Notes: generated from the letters alone by a model not told the origin. A stretch of DNA of 64,000 bases from Candidatus Puniceispirillum marinum IMCC1322 (GCF_000024465.1 NC_014010.1:434001-498000); one strand, 5' to 3'; counted from the stretch's first letter, positions 40,692 to 50,006 are shown. A program made the numbers and translations.

Positions 40692-40994
40692 CTAGAGCTT
40701 TCCCTGGCGTTGCATAATTGTTTTATAGCCATCAAAACCGTTATTCAGAAACCGGGCGACCCTGACAATCGTTGCGGTGCTTACACTGGTTTCTGCGGCA
40801 ATCTTGCGATATGGCACCTTTTGCACAAGCATTTGCGCCACCCGCCACCGATCAATCAACCCTTCAAGTTCGGCAGGCGTACATAGATCATAGAAAAAGC
40901 TTCGTGCTTCCCCATTATTCTCCAGCGTCAATATCGCGTCGAACAGATCCTGTTCATGCTTAGTTTGAATTTCGTTGCGCTTCATCTGAACCAT
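40692..40994 (-). CDS. TrpR/YerC-family repressor heading the his operon
   Basis: Small all-helical DNA-binding protein of 100 residues in the TrpR superfamily (YerC/YecD group). The helix-turn-helix is VPYRKIAAETSVSTATIVRVARFL at about 60-83, behind AELEGLIDRWRVAQMLVQ. It is 18 bases upstream of hisG on the same strand. A TrpR-family regulator named HisR controls histidine genes in some gammaproteobacteria (as I recall, Xanthomonadales), and this gene has the same position, so it is probably an autoregulated his repressor. A 28-base palindrome lies just upstream of its start. Confidence 0.85.
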   Translation of the reverse strand: MVQMKRNEIQTKHEQDLFDAILTLENNGEARSFFYDLCTPAELEGLIDRWRVAQMLVQKVPYRKIAAETSVSTATIVRVARFLNNGFDGYKTIMQRQGKL

Positions 40995-41007
40995 AAGTTA
41001 TGTGACT

Positions 41008-41035
41008 TGTTTCAGCGTTTTAATACGCTAAAACA
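41008..41035. promoter_or_regulatory. Palindromic candidate operator of the his operon
   Basis: Two 11-base arms TGTTTnAGCGT and ACGCTnAAACA form a symmetric site around a TTTAAT centre; ten of eleven positions pair. It sits 14 bases upstream of the regulator's ATG and directly after a consensus -35 box, covering the spacer and -10 positions. This is the classic place for repressor binding. The cognate protein is probably the TrpR-family product encoded next to it. Confidence 0.7.
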
Positions 41036-41039
41036 CATC

Positions 41040-41045
41040 TGTCAA
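41040..41045 (-). promoter_or_regulatory. -35 box of the his operon promoter
   Basis: A perfect TTGACA on the minus strand. A weak -10 (TATTAA at 14 or TTAAAA at 16 bases spacing) lies inside the palindrome, and transcription would start 15-20 bases before the regulator ATG. The -35 match is exact; the -10 is not convincing. Confidence 0.5.
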
Positions 41046-41112
41046 CACGCAGAAACCGCATAAAGTCATAAAATGATTAAGATGCTATAAAATGAATAAT
41101 GAAAATGAAGCT

Positions 41113-41628
41113 TTACAGCGCACGAGAATCTAAATCACGGGCGCGTACGATCGACAAAAGCCGACCATCTTCGGGATCAATATCGCGCACCCTATCGGCT
41201 TCAAAACCGATATCGGCAAGACAGCAAGTCGGAAAATACGATAAATTATTGTCAGTATGTGTTGAACCAACCATTCGATTAAGCAAAACGACAAGACTTG
41301 GATTATGGCCAATAACCATCATATTCTCGCAGTTATTTGCCTGTTCCTCGATCACATACATAAGTTGATTAGCTGTCGCTTCATAAAGACTATCAACAAA
41401 CAGCATAGCAATGTCAGGCCAGTTTTGTGAGACAATTTCATATGTCTGTTTGGTACGTATGGCTGGTGACACAAGCACAAAGTCAGGTAGCATTTTCTGT
41501 TGCACCATCATGTTACCGACATTTTCAGCATTCTGTTGACCACGCTTAATGAGCGCACGATCAAAATCAGAAATACCGACTCTAGGGGTTTCGCTTTTAC
41601 CATGTCGTAAAAGAGTGATACGAGCCAT
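41113..41628 (-). CDS. sixA: SixA-type phosphohistidine phosphatase
   Basis: Histidine-phosphatase-superfamily protein of 171 residues. The catalytic RHG appears in ITLLRHGKSE at the N-terminus, the second conserved Arg in VSPAIRTKQTYE and the C-terminal His in VIGHNPSLVVLL. E. coli SixA dephosphorylates phosphohistidine in signalling or phosphotransfer proteins; the substrate here is unknown. Start 41628 fits the family; the frame extends to an ATG at 41649. Divergent from cysK. Confidence 0.88.
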   Translation of the reverse strand: MARITLLRHGKSETPRVGISDFDRALIKRGQQNAENVGNMMVQQKMLPDFVLVSPAIRTKQTYEIVSQNWPDIAMLFVDSLYEATANQLMYVIEEQANNCENMMVIGHNPSLVVLLNRMVGSTHTDNNLSYFPTCCLADIGFEADRVRDIDPEDGRLLSIVRARDLDSRAL

Positions 41629-41806
41629 AAGCTGTCCAAACAAAGCCATTTGCTAACATTAACAAATCATAAAATTAAATTGGCATGATCTTGCTATTCT
41701 GCCAACCATCAATTTTTAAAAACTATTTTGCATCGAACGGCTTATACACCTATTGTCGGATAAACCGATATGTATCTTTCACCACGGAATAAAGAACAGC
41801 AATAAC

Positions 41807-42802
41807 ATGCAGAAAAATGATTTCCTGGCCGCCATTGGCAACACCCCTCTCATCAAGCTTCGTGCTGCATCTGAGATGACAAATTGCACGATTCTGGGCA
41901 AGGCAGAATTCATGAATCCTGGCGGGTCTGTCAAAGATCGTGCAGCTCTGGCTATCATTGAAGATGCAGAAGCCAAAGGCCTGCTTGGTCCCGGCGGTAT
42001 GATTGTAGAGGGTACGGCGGGCAATACAGGCATTGGTTTGACTATGGTGGGAAATGCCAAGGGTTATCAGTCGGTCATTGTTATGCCCGAAACGCAAAGT
42101 GAAGAAAAAAAACAAGTTTTGCGCGTTTTTGGCGCTGATTTACGCCTTGTTCCGGCAGTCCCTTATAAGAATCCAGACAATTACGTTCGCTATTCTGAAA
42201 GGCTCGCTCAAGAGCTAAGCGGGACACATAATGGCGGTGTGATCTGGGCGAACCAGTTTGACAATACCGCCAATCTTGACGGGCATTACAAAACCACTGG
42301 GCCTGAAATATGGGCACAGACCGATCAAAAGGTTGATGGGTTTATCTGTTCGGTTGGATCGGGCGGCACATTAGCCGGCGTCAGCCAGTTCCTGAAAGAA
42401 ATGAATCCTGATATCAAAATTGGCCTAGCTGACCCAGAAGGCTCAGCCTTATTCAATTATTACGCACATGGTGAATTAAAAGCCGAAGGCAATTCGATTT
42501 CAGAGGGTATTGGTCAGGGGCGCATAACCGCCAACCTGGAAAAAGCCTTTGTTGATATGCCTTTCTGCCTCAGTGATAAAGAGGCCTTGCCGATGATTTA
42601 CGCATTGATGCGGGATGAAGGCCTGTATCTGGGTGGTTCCTCTGCGATCAATATTGCAGGTGCTGTTGCGATGGCACAGGAAATGGGGCCAGGTCATACC
42701 ATTGTCACCATTCTATGTGACAGTGGTCAACGCTACCAATCAAAGGTCTGGAATCCGGAATTTCTGCGGGAAAAAGATTTGCCCATACCCGATTGGCTTT
42801 AA
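41807..42802 (+). CDS. cysK: Cysteine synthase A
   Basis: PLP enzyme that makes cysteine from O-acetylserine and sulfide. NPGGSVKDRAAL carries the PLP lysine, EGTAGNTGIGL the substrate loop, and SVGSGGTLAG the phosphate site. Length 331 aa from 41807. The frame extends upstream to a TTG at 41753 without family residues. It is 11 bases before sseA, which acts on a related sulfur pool. Confidence 0.95.
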   Translation: MQKNDFLAAIGNTPLIKLRAASEMTNCTILGKAEFMNPGGSVKDRAALAIIEDAEAKGLLGPGGMIVEGTAGNTGIGLTMVGNAKGYQSVIVMPETQSEEKKQVLRVFGADLRLVPAVPYKNPDNYVRYSERLAQELSGTHNGGVIWANQFDNTANLDGHYKTTGPEIWAQTDQKVDGFICSVGSGGTLAGVSQFLKEMNPDIKIGLADPEGSALFNYYAHGELKAEGNSISEGIGQGRITANLEKAFVDMPFCLSDKEALPMIYALMRDEGLYLGGSSAINIAGAVAMAQEMGPGHTIVTILCDSGQRYQSKVWNPEFLREKDLPIPDWL

Positions 42803-42813
42803 AGAGGAATACC

Positions 42814-43674
42814 ATGGCTCATAACAATAATATCGTTACAGCAGAATGGCTTAAAGCGCATATAGATGATAGTGATTTAAGAATATTTGATGCGACCTTT
42901 CACATTCCCGCAACTGGACGTGATGCCAATACCGAATTTGATGACGGGCATATCCCGGGTGCCCAGTGTTTTGATCTTGGGGTGATTGCTGATCCTGATG
43001 CGGCGCTACCGCACACCGTGCCTTCTGCCGAAATATTTCAAACGCATTTGCGCAGACTTGGTGTCAATCAGCATGATCATGTGATCGTCTATGATGATTC
43101 GGTTTTCATGTCTTCGGCGCGGGCATGGTGGTTATGCCGTTTGTTTGGTCATACCAAAGTCAGCTATCTTGATGGCGGCCTCACCGCATGGAAACAGGCT
43201 GGCGGCAATCTGGAAAAAGGCGCTTCAACAGCTGTTGCCTTGGGTAATTTTATCGCTGGTAAAGCACGCGATTCAGCCGTGGCCTATATGCCGGACCTCC
43301 GTGCGCAGGTCGAAGCTGGCACCGCCGGTCAAATCGTTGATGCCCGGGCTACAGGTCGCTTTACTGGCGAGGTTCCGGAACCCCGTGCGGGTATCCGTTC
43401 GGGGCATATTCCGGGGTCATTAAATGTGCCTGTTACGTCGTTGTTTGATCCGGATACAAAGCTCTTAAAGCCTACCAATGAATTAAAACAGATCATTGAA
43501 TCTGCTGGTGTTGATCTATCGCAAGACATCACGACAACATGTGGCACAGGCGTAACAGCATGTGCTTTGGCGCTAGCGCTTGAACTTGTTGGACATCGAC
43601 AGGTTGCAATGTTCGATGGATCATGGACTGAATGGGGTACATCAGATGCCCCAATCGAAACCGGTACAGCCTAG
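42814..43674 (+). CDS. sseA: 3-mercaptopyruvate sulfurtransferase
   Basis: Two-domain rhodanese-type sulfurtransferase of 286 residues. The catalytic loop in the second domain reads CGTGVTAC, the mercaptopyruvate type rather than the thiosulfate type (CRxGxx). The first domain (about 10-140) lacks a catalytic Cys. AAAGAGGA precedes the ATG at 42814. It overlaps nothing but follows cysK closely, so both are probably one sulfur-metabolism transcript, converging with aapP. Confidence 0.94.
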   Translation: MAHNNNIVTAEWLKAHIDDSDLRIFDATFHIPATGRDANTEFDDGHIPGAQCFDLGVIADPDAALPHTVPSAEIFQTHLRRLGVNQHDHVIVYDDSVFMSSARAWWLCRLFGHTKVSYLDGGLTAWKQAGGNLEKGASTAVALGNFIAGKARDSAVAYMPDLRAQVEAGTAGQIVDARATGRFTGEVPEPRAGIRSGHIPGSLNVPVTSLFDPDTKLLKPTNELKQIIESAGVDLSQDITTTCGTGVTACALALALELVGHRQVAMFDGSWTEWGTSDAPIETGTA

Positions 43675-43712
43675 CCCAATATTAGCATAAAGCCCTAGCT
43701 AACCCTTAGAGA

Positions 43713-44495
43713 TTAGTCATTCAGAATCTGGCTGAGGAATAGTTTTGTACGCTTACTTTTTGGCTTATTAAAGAATGTTTCCGGATCATTTTCTTCAACA
43801 ATTTCGCCTGCATCCATAAAGATGACCCGATTTGCAACTTTACGTGCAAAGCCCATTTCATGGGTCACAACAATCATCGTCATGCCATCTTCAGCAAGCG
43901 AGATCATAGTTTCCAGCACTTCCTTGATCATTTCAGGATCAAGCGCGGATGTTGGTTCGTCGAACAGCATGATCCGAGGGCGCATACACAAAGCACGGGC
44001 AATCGCCACACGCTGTTGCTGACCACCTGAAAGCTGGCCAGGATATTTGAGCGCTTGTTCTGGAATACGCACACGCTCCAGATATTGCATAGCAATCTCT
44101 TCGGCTTCCTTGCGCGGCATCTTGCGCACCCAGATCGGGGCAAGCACACAATTCTCGAGAATTGTCAGATGCGGGAACAGATTGAAACTCTGAAACACCA
44201 TACCGACTTCTGAACGGATCGTTTCGATATCCTTCAGATCACTTGTCAGATCAGTACCATGTACATTGATGACGCCTTTTTGATGTTCTTCAAGACGGTT
44301 GATACAACGAATCAGCGTTGATTTACCTGAGCCTGACGGGCCACAAATAACAATTTTTTCCCCAGACTTAACTGTCAGATCAATGTTTTTGAGCGCATGA
44401 AAATTACCGAACCATTTATGCATCGCCTCGATGCGGATAACAGTTTCACCTTGTGAAGATTTGTTTGGTTTCCCAGCCATTTTATTTCCAGCCAT
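43713..44495 (-). CDS. aapP: General amino-acid ABC transporter, ATPase AapP
   Basis: ATPase subunit of a polar amino-acid importer. Walker [38 protein letters not shown] and [13 protein letters not shown] are canonical for the GlnQ/AapP group. The N-terminus is odd: a 15-base tandem repeat gives three in-frame starts, TTG at 44510, ATG at 44495 and ATG at 44480, each unit bringing its own GGA. The chosen start is the middle one. Last gene of aapJQMP. Confidence 0.95.
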   Translation of the reverse strand: MAGNKMAGKPNKSSQGETVIRIEAMHKWFGNFHALKNIDLTVKSGEKIVICGPSGSGKSTLIRCINRLEEHQKGVINVHGTDLTSDLKDIETIRSEVGMVFQSFNLFPHLTILENCVLAPIWVRKMPRKEAEEIAMQYLERVRIPEQALKYPGQLSGGQQQRVAIARALCMRPRIMLFDEPTSALDPEMIKEVLETMISLAEDGMTMIVVTHEMGFARKVANRVIFMDAGEIVEENDPETFFNKPKSKRTKLFLSQILND

Positions 44496-44510
44496 TTTGT
44501 TTCCAGCCAA

Positions 44511-45650
44511 TTATTTCTTCTGAAATTTGTTTTCAGTGTCCAGTTTACGCTCCAGATAGGCTGAGTAATAACTCATCCCGTAGCAGCATATGAAAAAGAA
44601 TATTGCAACAAAGATATATACCTCGCGTGCCAGACCATTCCAGTTCGGGTCCGCCAGCGATGAACGCCCCATACCAAGCACATCAAACATACCAATGATC
44701 AAAACCAGCGTCGTATCTTTGAATAGGCCGATAAAGGTATTCACGATACCTGGAATTGAAATTTTAAGAACCTGCGGCATGACAATCAGATATGTTGTCT
44801 TCCAATATGTAAGTCCGGACGCTTGCGCCGCTTCAATCTGACCTTTTGGAATACCTGCCAGACCACCACGGATCACCTCGGCCATATAGGCTGAGGCAAA
44901 AAAGGTGACCATAATCAGAACCCGAACCAGAAGATCAAACGTGGTACCTGGTGGCAGGAAGTAATTCAGCATGGTTGACGCAATGAACAGCAAAGCGATC
45001 AGCGGAACACCGCGAATGAACTCGATAAAGATAACCGAAAGCATCTTTAGCACAGGCAGTTTGGATGTCCGGCCTAGTGCCAGCATGATACCAATGGGCA
45101 ATGAAAAGGCGATTCCCGTAACTCCAATAAGAAGTGTCAGGGCAATACCACCGATTTTCTTGGTTTCAACGGGATCCAGCCCCAGACCGCCAAAAACCAA
45201 CCATGTTGCAATAAAGGGGAATAAGGCCGAATACAGCAAAGCCAACGGGCGGCGCGGCGTGTTATCCCATAATATAGGTACCAGCGCGATCAGGAACAGG
45301 ACAAAGGACAGATTGACCCGCCAGATATATTCTTCGGGGTAAAAACCATAAGTAAGCAGTTGCAGTCGTGTACTTACAAAAGCCCAACATGCAGCACTAT
45401 TGGGTTCTTCCATCTGCTCCCAGCAATCAACCCTGCCTGACGCCGACCAAACCGCATCAATGATGCCCCACTGAACCAGCCCCGGCACAAACAGATACAG
45501 AATATAAATACACACAAGGGTAAGCACAGTGTCGGCAGGCGTCGCAAACAGGTTCTTGCGTAGCCATAACACAATGCCTGTCTCACCGCGTGGCGGCAAC
45601 ATAACCTCGGAAGCATTTGACTGTTTTGTTGAGTCTGTAGAAGCTGTCAT
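44511..45650 (-). CDS. aapM: General amino-acid ABC transporter permease AapM
   Basis: Inner-membrane permease of 379 residues. About eight membrane segments; the HisMQ-type permease domain has the EAA-like loop FIEFIRGVPLIALLF and SAYMAEVIRGGLAGIPKGQIEAAQASGLTYW. The N-terminal periplasmic insertion with WEQMEEPNSAACW is typical of AapM. It starts 2 bases after aapQ ends and its stop abuts the aapP start. Confidence 0.95.
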   Translation of the reverse strand: MTASTDSTKQSNASEVMLPPRGETGIVLWLRKNLFATPADTVLTLVCIYILYLFVPGLVQWGIIDAVWSASGRVDCWEQMEEPNSAACWAFVSTRLQLLTYGFYPEEYIWRVNLSFVLFLIALVPILWDNTPRRPLALLYSALFPFIATWLVFGGLGLDPVETKKIGGIALTLLIGVTGIAFSLPIGIMLALGRTSKLPVLKMLSVIFIEFIRGVPLIALLFIASTMLNYFLPPGTTFDLLVRVLIMVTFFASAYMAEVIRGGLAGIPKGQIEAAQASGLTYWKTTYLIVMPQVLKISIPGIVNTFIGLFKDTTLVLIIGMFDVLGMGRSSLADPNWNGLAREVYIFVAIFFFICCYGMSYYSAYLERKLDTENKFQKK

Positions 45651-45652
45651 GA

Positions 45653-46840
45653 TTATCTAGCCTTCAATGCAACGCGGTGGTTAAGGTAATTCATGGCTCC
45701 TGAAATGATAAGCGACAGGCATAGATAAGTCAGAAGCACCAATGACATGGTCTCCACCTCTTTACCTGTCTGCATCAATGAAATACCACCCAACGTCGCT
45801 ACAATATCGAAATACCCAATGGCAATGGCCAGTGACGAGTTTTTGGTCAGGTTCAGATAATTACTGGCAATCGGCGGAATGATCAGTGGCAAGGCCTGTG
45901 GAATGATCACCAGGCGCAAGGTACGAGTAGGCGAAATACCAAGCGCATGCGCCGCTTCTTTTTGGCCTTTATGTATAGCCAGAATACCACCACGCACAAT
46001 CTCGGCAATAAAGCTGGCCGTGTAATATGATAATGCGAACCAAAGTGCCACATATTCAGGGCGCAGAATTAATCCGCCTTTGAAATTAAAGCCTTTGAGT
46101 TTTGGCACTTCAACACCAATAGCACCTCCAATCATCATGTTGGTCAGAACGGGTAAGGCAATAATCAAAGCCAAGCATGTCCAGAAAAGAGGAAAAATCT
46201 TACCGGTCTTCATTTGTCTGTTTTTTGCCCATTTTGCCAGAACAAAACAACCGGCAACGGCAATCAGAAAGGCACCAACGACGAACTCGTAACCTTGCTC
46301 TAATGTAGGCGCAGGGGCAAAAATACCCCGGTTCGTCATATAGAAAACACCGCTAATGGCTTCGGCTTTTTTAGGTACGGGCAACAGATTAATGATGACG
46401 CCATAGATAAAGAAGATATGAAGCAAAACCGGAACATTGCGCGTGAAATCAATAAATATCTGCGATAATTTACTGACCAGAAAATTATTTGACAGGCGCA
46501 TCACACCAAGTGTGAAGCCTAGAATTGTAGCCAGAATAATCCCGGTTACGGCGACAAGCAAAGTGTTGGACAAACCCACCAAAGCTGCACGGAAATGCGT
46601 ATCTGTGGGGCCATAATCGACGAACGGTTGAAAGGTGATATCATATCCGGCGGGTACCCAGAGGAAATTCATGCTGAGATCTTTGCCAATGGCGGCAAGG
46701 TTAACAAGCACATTCTGCCCAATGGAAAAAACAAGATAACATATTACCGCAAGTGTAATAATCTGGATCGCAACAGATCGCACTTCTTGATTGTAAAACA
46801 ACCGGCGTAAACTGAAATCCGTGGTGCTATTTTGATGCAT
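45653..46840 (-). CDS. aapQ: General amino-acid ABC transporter permease AapQ
   Basis: Partner permease of AapM, 395 residues. The permease loop reads IFIDFTRNVPVLLHIFF and ASFIAEIVRGGILAIHKGQKEAAHALGISP. NFLWVPAGYDITFQPF near residue 65 is an AapQ hallmark. ATG at 46840 is preferred (GGA 8 bases before); a TTG at 46852 is in frame. It is separated from aapJ by 74-87 bases that include a strong hairpin. Confidence 0.95.
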   Translation of the reverse strand: MHQNSTTDFSLRRLFYNQEVRSVAIQIITLAVICYLVFSIGQNVLVNLAAIGKDLSMNFLWVPAGYDITFQPFVDYGPTDTHFRAALVGLSNTLLVAVTGIILATILGFTLGVMRLSNNFLVSKLSQIFIDFTRNVPVLLHIFFIYGVIINLLPVPKKAEAISGVFYMTNRGIFAPAPTLEQGYEFVVGAFLIAVAGCFVLAKWAKNRQMKTGKIFPLFWTCLALIIALPVLTNMMIGGAIGVEVPKLKGFNFKGGLILRPEYVALWFALSYYTASFIAEIVRGGILAIHKGQKEAAHALGISPTRTLRLVIIPQALPLIIPPIASNYLNLTKNSSLAIAIGYFDIVATLGGISLMQTGKEVETMSLVLLTYLCLSLIISGAMNYLNHRVALKAR

Positions 46841-46885
46841 GCGGTTTTCCAAAATATTTAAAATAAATGTCTATTAATAATAAAA

Positions 46886-46907
46886 CACCGCGGGTTACCC
46901 CGCGGTG
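46886..46907 (-). terminator. Intra-operon hairpin between aapJ and aapQ
   Basis: A perfect 9-base GC-rich stem (CACCGCGGG/CCCGCGGTG) with a 4-base loop. Read in the direction of the operon it is followed by TTTTATTATT. This is terminator-like and probably lets the binding-protein transcript outnumber the permease transcript, or protects its 3' end. Confidence 0.75.
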
Positions 46908-46926
46908 CGTATTCTGTAACCGGATC

Positions 46927-47943
46927 CTAGCGGAACGGAGGTGAGTACTGCAGACCACCATCTGTCCATAGTGCGTTTACACCACGGCCAATACCCAGTG
47001 GTGTGTTCACACCGATGTTGCGCTCAAAGATCTCGCCATAGTTACCAACCTGAGCAATGATGTTCTTTGCCCAATCGTTGCTAAGACCAAGCTCTGGACC
47101 CAAATTGGCTTCAAGACCAAGAAAACGCTTGATTTCAGGGTTGTTGGTAGTAGCACCAATTGTGTTTACGTTAGCCTGTGTAATGCCCAGCTCTTCAGCT
47201 GTGATTGTTGCATACAGAACCCAACGAACAATATCGGCCCACTCATCATCACCCTGACGTACTGCTGGTCCAAGTGGCTCCTTAGAGATAATTTCAGGAA
47301 GAACCATGTGATCGTCTGGGTTTTCCATTGCAGCGCGCTGTGAAGACAGAGCAGACGCATCAGTTGTCAGAACGTCACCACGACCAGAATTGTAGCACTC
47401 GCGTGCTTCAGCTGAATCAGCAACTGGAACAGCTTCATAGGTCATGTTGTTTGAACGGAAATAGTCAGCGAGGTTCAGTTCGGTTGTTGTACCTGTCTGG
47501 ATACATACAGATGCACCATCAAGCTCAAGAGCAGAACTAATGCCCAGTGATTTTTTGGCCATAAAGCCCTGACCGTCATAGTAGTTCACACCCAGGAATG
47601 TAAGCTTAACGCCCACATCACGGCTGAAAGTGATTGTTGTGTTACGCCACAGAACGTCTGCTTCGCCAGCATTCAATACTGTAAAGCGGTTCTGAGTTGT
47701 TGCCGGTACAGGACCGATCTTTTGTGCGTCACCAAGAACAGCGGCAGCTGTGGCACGACAGAAATCTACGTCGAAACCAGTCCAGTTACCTTTGTCATCT
47801 GGAAAAGCAAAGCCAGCTAGGCCAGTACTAAATACACATTTTACTTCGCCACGAGACTTGACGTCTTCCAGCGTACTAGCCTGTGCTGTGCTAACAAGCG
47901 CAGCCGCAGCAAGACCAGCAAATGCAAAATAAACCTTTTTCAT
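46927..47943 (-). CDS. aapJ: General amino-acid ABC transporter binding protein AapJ
   Basis: Periplasmic amino-acid-binding protein of 338 residues with a signal peptide (first 22 residues, ending AQA). Conserved stretches include GEVKCVFSTGLAGFA, WTGFDVDFCRATAAAVLGDA and VCIQTGTTTELNLADYF. GGGA precedes the ATG. It is first of aapJQMP, and a 375-base divergent gap upstream holds its promoter. Confidence 0.96.
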   Translation of the reverse strand: MKKVYFAFAGLAAAALVSTAQASTLEDVKSRGEVKCVFSTGLAGFAFPDDKGNWTGFDVDFCRATAAAVLGDAQKIGPVPATTQNRFTVLNAGEADVLWRNTTITFSRDVGVKLTFLGVNYYDGQGFMAKKSLGISSALELDGASVCIQTGTTTELNLADYFRSNNMTYEAVPVADSAEARECYNSGRGDVLTTDASALSSQRAAMENPDDHMVLPEIISKEPLGPAVRQGDDEWADIVRWVLYATITAEELGITQANVNTIGATTNNPEIKRFLGLEANLGPELGLSNDWAKNIIAQVGNYGEIFERNIGVNTPLGIGRGVNALWTDGGLQYSPPFR

Positions 47944-48318
47944 GAGTTTGTTCCCTGCTTAGTTTATTGTTGTTTAAAACCGTTAAAGTTATTGAAACTT
48001 CAACACTATATTATCCTACCCAATCGACAGTATTAAAGAAAGTATAAAGTCAATTTTTGTAATAATTTGGAATAGTAAACTTTCATTTTGTTCAAAACTG
48101 AAATTATAGATGGCCTTGCATCAATCATTTTTGGAATGCGTTTTCTGTAAATTTAAAGATACTTAATTTAGAAAAGCAGTATTCAACTCGACTCTTCGAT
48201 GGCTTGAAATGCTCCCCCAAACAAACCTTGCACTTGCGTCAAAATTATGACTAGCTAGGGTCAAGTCAAAGGTAATTAAGACTGTTTTCTTCCGCAATTA
48301 ACTCGTTAGGAGAAATAA
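47944..48318. other. Divergent intergenic region between aapJ and the BCCT gene
   Basis: 375 AT-rich bases with no credible open frame. It must contain back-to-back promoters; a TTGACT hexamer on the minus strand near 48050 is a possible -35 for aapJ but no matching -10 stands out. AGGAG precedes the BCCT start. No riboswitch or clear palindrome was recognised. Confidence 0.6.
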
Positions 48319-49950
48319 ATGTCTATTAACCCTCCCCTGACTAATCTTCCAATTGAAAAAGCTGGTAGCGGTTTTTATCAAGGTTTCAATCGCGCTGTAA
48401 CGGTAGGATCCAAAGCCCTTATTGGGGCTTTGATTCTATGGGCCGCCGTCTTTTCCGATCAGGCTGGCGCGCTGTTAAGCCAGATCAACGGCTTTCTACT
48501 CGCGCATTTTGGCCACTGGTATATGTATGTAGTGGCTTTCTATGTTGTCGTCTGCTTCATTCTGGCATTATGGCCACGCACAGGCGCCATACATCTTGGC
48601 CAACCAGATGAAAAGCCCGAATTCTCGCGCTTTTCATGGTTTTCGATGATGTTTGGCGCGGGAATCGGTATCGGCATGCTGACCTATTCAACAGCCGAGC
48701 CGATCTATCACTTTTCCAATAACCCCGATATTATTCGCGGTACGGTCGCGGCTGTATCGGCTGAGAATGTGAGACCTGCTTTCCAATGGTCATTTTTGCA
48801 TTGGGGTTTATCGGCTTGGGCTTGTTATGCTTTGGTTGGCTTGGCGCTGGCCTTTTTCAGCTATTCACGGGGTCTGCCCTTGACCATACGTTCCGGATTG
48901 ACACCTTTACTAGGCAAAAGCCTATCTGGTCCGCTTGGCCATGCTGTGGACATCGTTTCGGTTATTGCAACAATATTGGGGGTGTCTGTCACAATCGGCT
49001 ATGGCGTGTCGCAATTTTCGTCTGGCATGTTCAACATCACCGGCGCAAACTGGATGATGGATGCTGAAGGTTTGCCAACCAAAACAGCCATGATTTTATC
49101 GCTACTTATTGTCATGGGCGCATCAACTATGTCTGCAATGTCGGGCGTTGGCCGCGGCATTAAATGGCTATCCAACTTGAATATGGGGCTGTCTTTGTTC
49201 ATTCTGACATTCTTCATATTGTTCGGGTCAACGCTGTTTGTGTTCAAATCCTTTTTTCTAGGCCTGTATGACTATCTGATTGCTTTTCCGCGCATGTCGC
49301 TGGAAGTCTGGAGTAATGATGGTAGCGAGGTAAGCCAAAAACTGGCTGACTGGCAAGGTGGATGGACTATCTTCTACTGGGCATGGTGGATTGCCTTTGC
49401 ACCTTTTGTCGGGCTGTTTTTGGCGCGTATATCCCGCGGCAGAAGTATTCGTGAATATGTACTTGGCGCCATGATTGTCCCTGCGACCATGTGTTTTGTA
49501 TGGTTTACCTTTGTTGGCGGTACGGCGATTGATCTGGAACTCAGAGGCATTGCTGGCGGTCAAATCATGGATGCAGGCATTTCATCGCAATTATTTGAAA
49601 TGATAAACATCATGCTGTCACCAGCCTTGGCAACAGCCATGTCAGTGGTGATTGTCATTCTGTTGCTGACCTTTCTTGTGACATCGGCCGACTCGGCAGT
49701 CTTGATCATTAACACAATCGCTGCAGGCGGTGACGCCTCACAAAAAGGGAATGTTCATATCATCACATGGGGGGCGGCATTAACGCTGGTTATCGCCGTT
49801 TTGCTGCTGGCTGGTGGCCTTTCGGCGATCAATACAGCGATGATTATCGGGGCATTGCCATTTTCCTTTGTGATGGCTTTGATGGGCATTTCCTTACTCA
49901 AAGCCCTTATTCGAGATGGCATGCGTGACAATTCAAAAACAAAGTCATAG
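48319..49950 (+). CDS. BCCT-family betaine/carnitine/choline transporter
   Basis: Secondary transporter with 12 membrane segments, 543 residues. The family signature GWTIFYWAWWIAFAPFVGLFLARIS is present (about 352-376), as is FGAGIGIGMLTYSTAEPIYHF. Substrate (betaine, choline, carnitine or a marine analogue such as DMSP) cannot be told from the sequence. AGGAG precedes the ATG, and a long hairpin follows the stop. Confidence 0.93.
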   Translation: MSINPPLTNLPIEKAGSGFYQGFNRAVTVGSKALIGALILWAAVFSDQAGALLSQINGFLLAHFGHWYMYVVAFYVVVCFILALWPRTGAIHLGQPDEKPEFSRFSWFSMMFGAGIGIGMLTYSTAEPIYHFSNNPDIIRGTVAAVSAENVRPAFQWSFLHWGLSAWACYALVGLALAFFSYSRGLPLTIRSGLTPLLGKSLSGPLGHAVDIVSVIATILGVSVTIGYGVSQFSSGMFNITGANWMMDAEGLPTKTAMILSLLIVMGASTMSAMSGVGRGIKWLSNLNMGLSLFILTFFILFGSTLFVFKSFFLGLYDYLIAFPRMSLEVWSNDGSEVSQKLADWQGGWTIFYWAWWIAFAPFVGLFLARISRGRSIREYVLGAMIVPATMCFVWFTFVGGTAIDLELRGIAGGQIMDAGISSQLFEMINIMLSPALATAMSVVIVILLLTFLVTSADSAVLIINTIAAGGDASQKGNVHIITWGAALTLVIAVLLLAGGLSAINTAMIIGALPFSFVMALMGISLLKALIRDGMRDNSKTKS

Positions 49951-49975
49951 CCCACTGACGTCACATTTTAACGAT

Positions 49976-50006
49976 CTGATCCCGATATGAATAATATTGG
50001 GATCAG
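49976..50006 (+). terminator. Hairpin terminator after the BCCT gene
   Basis: A 13-base stem (CTGATCCCGATAT with its complement, one G-T pair) and a 5-base loop, followed by TTTCACGTTT. It lies 26 bases past the stop and separates the transporter from the glutamate dehydrogenase gene. Confidence 0.65.
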
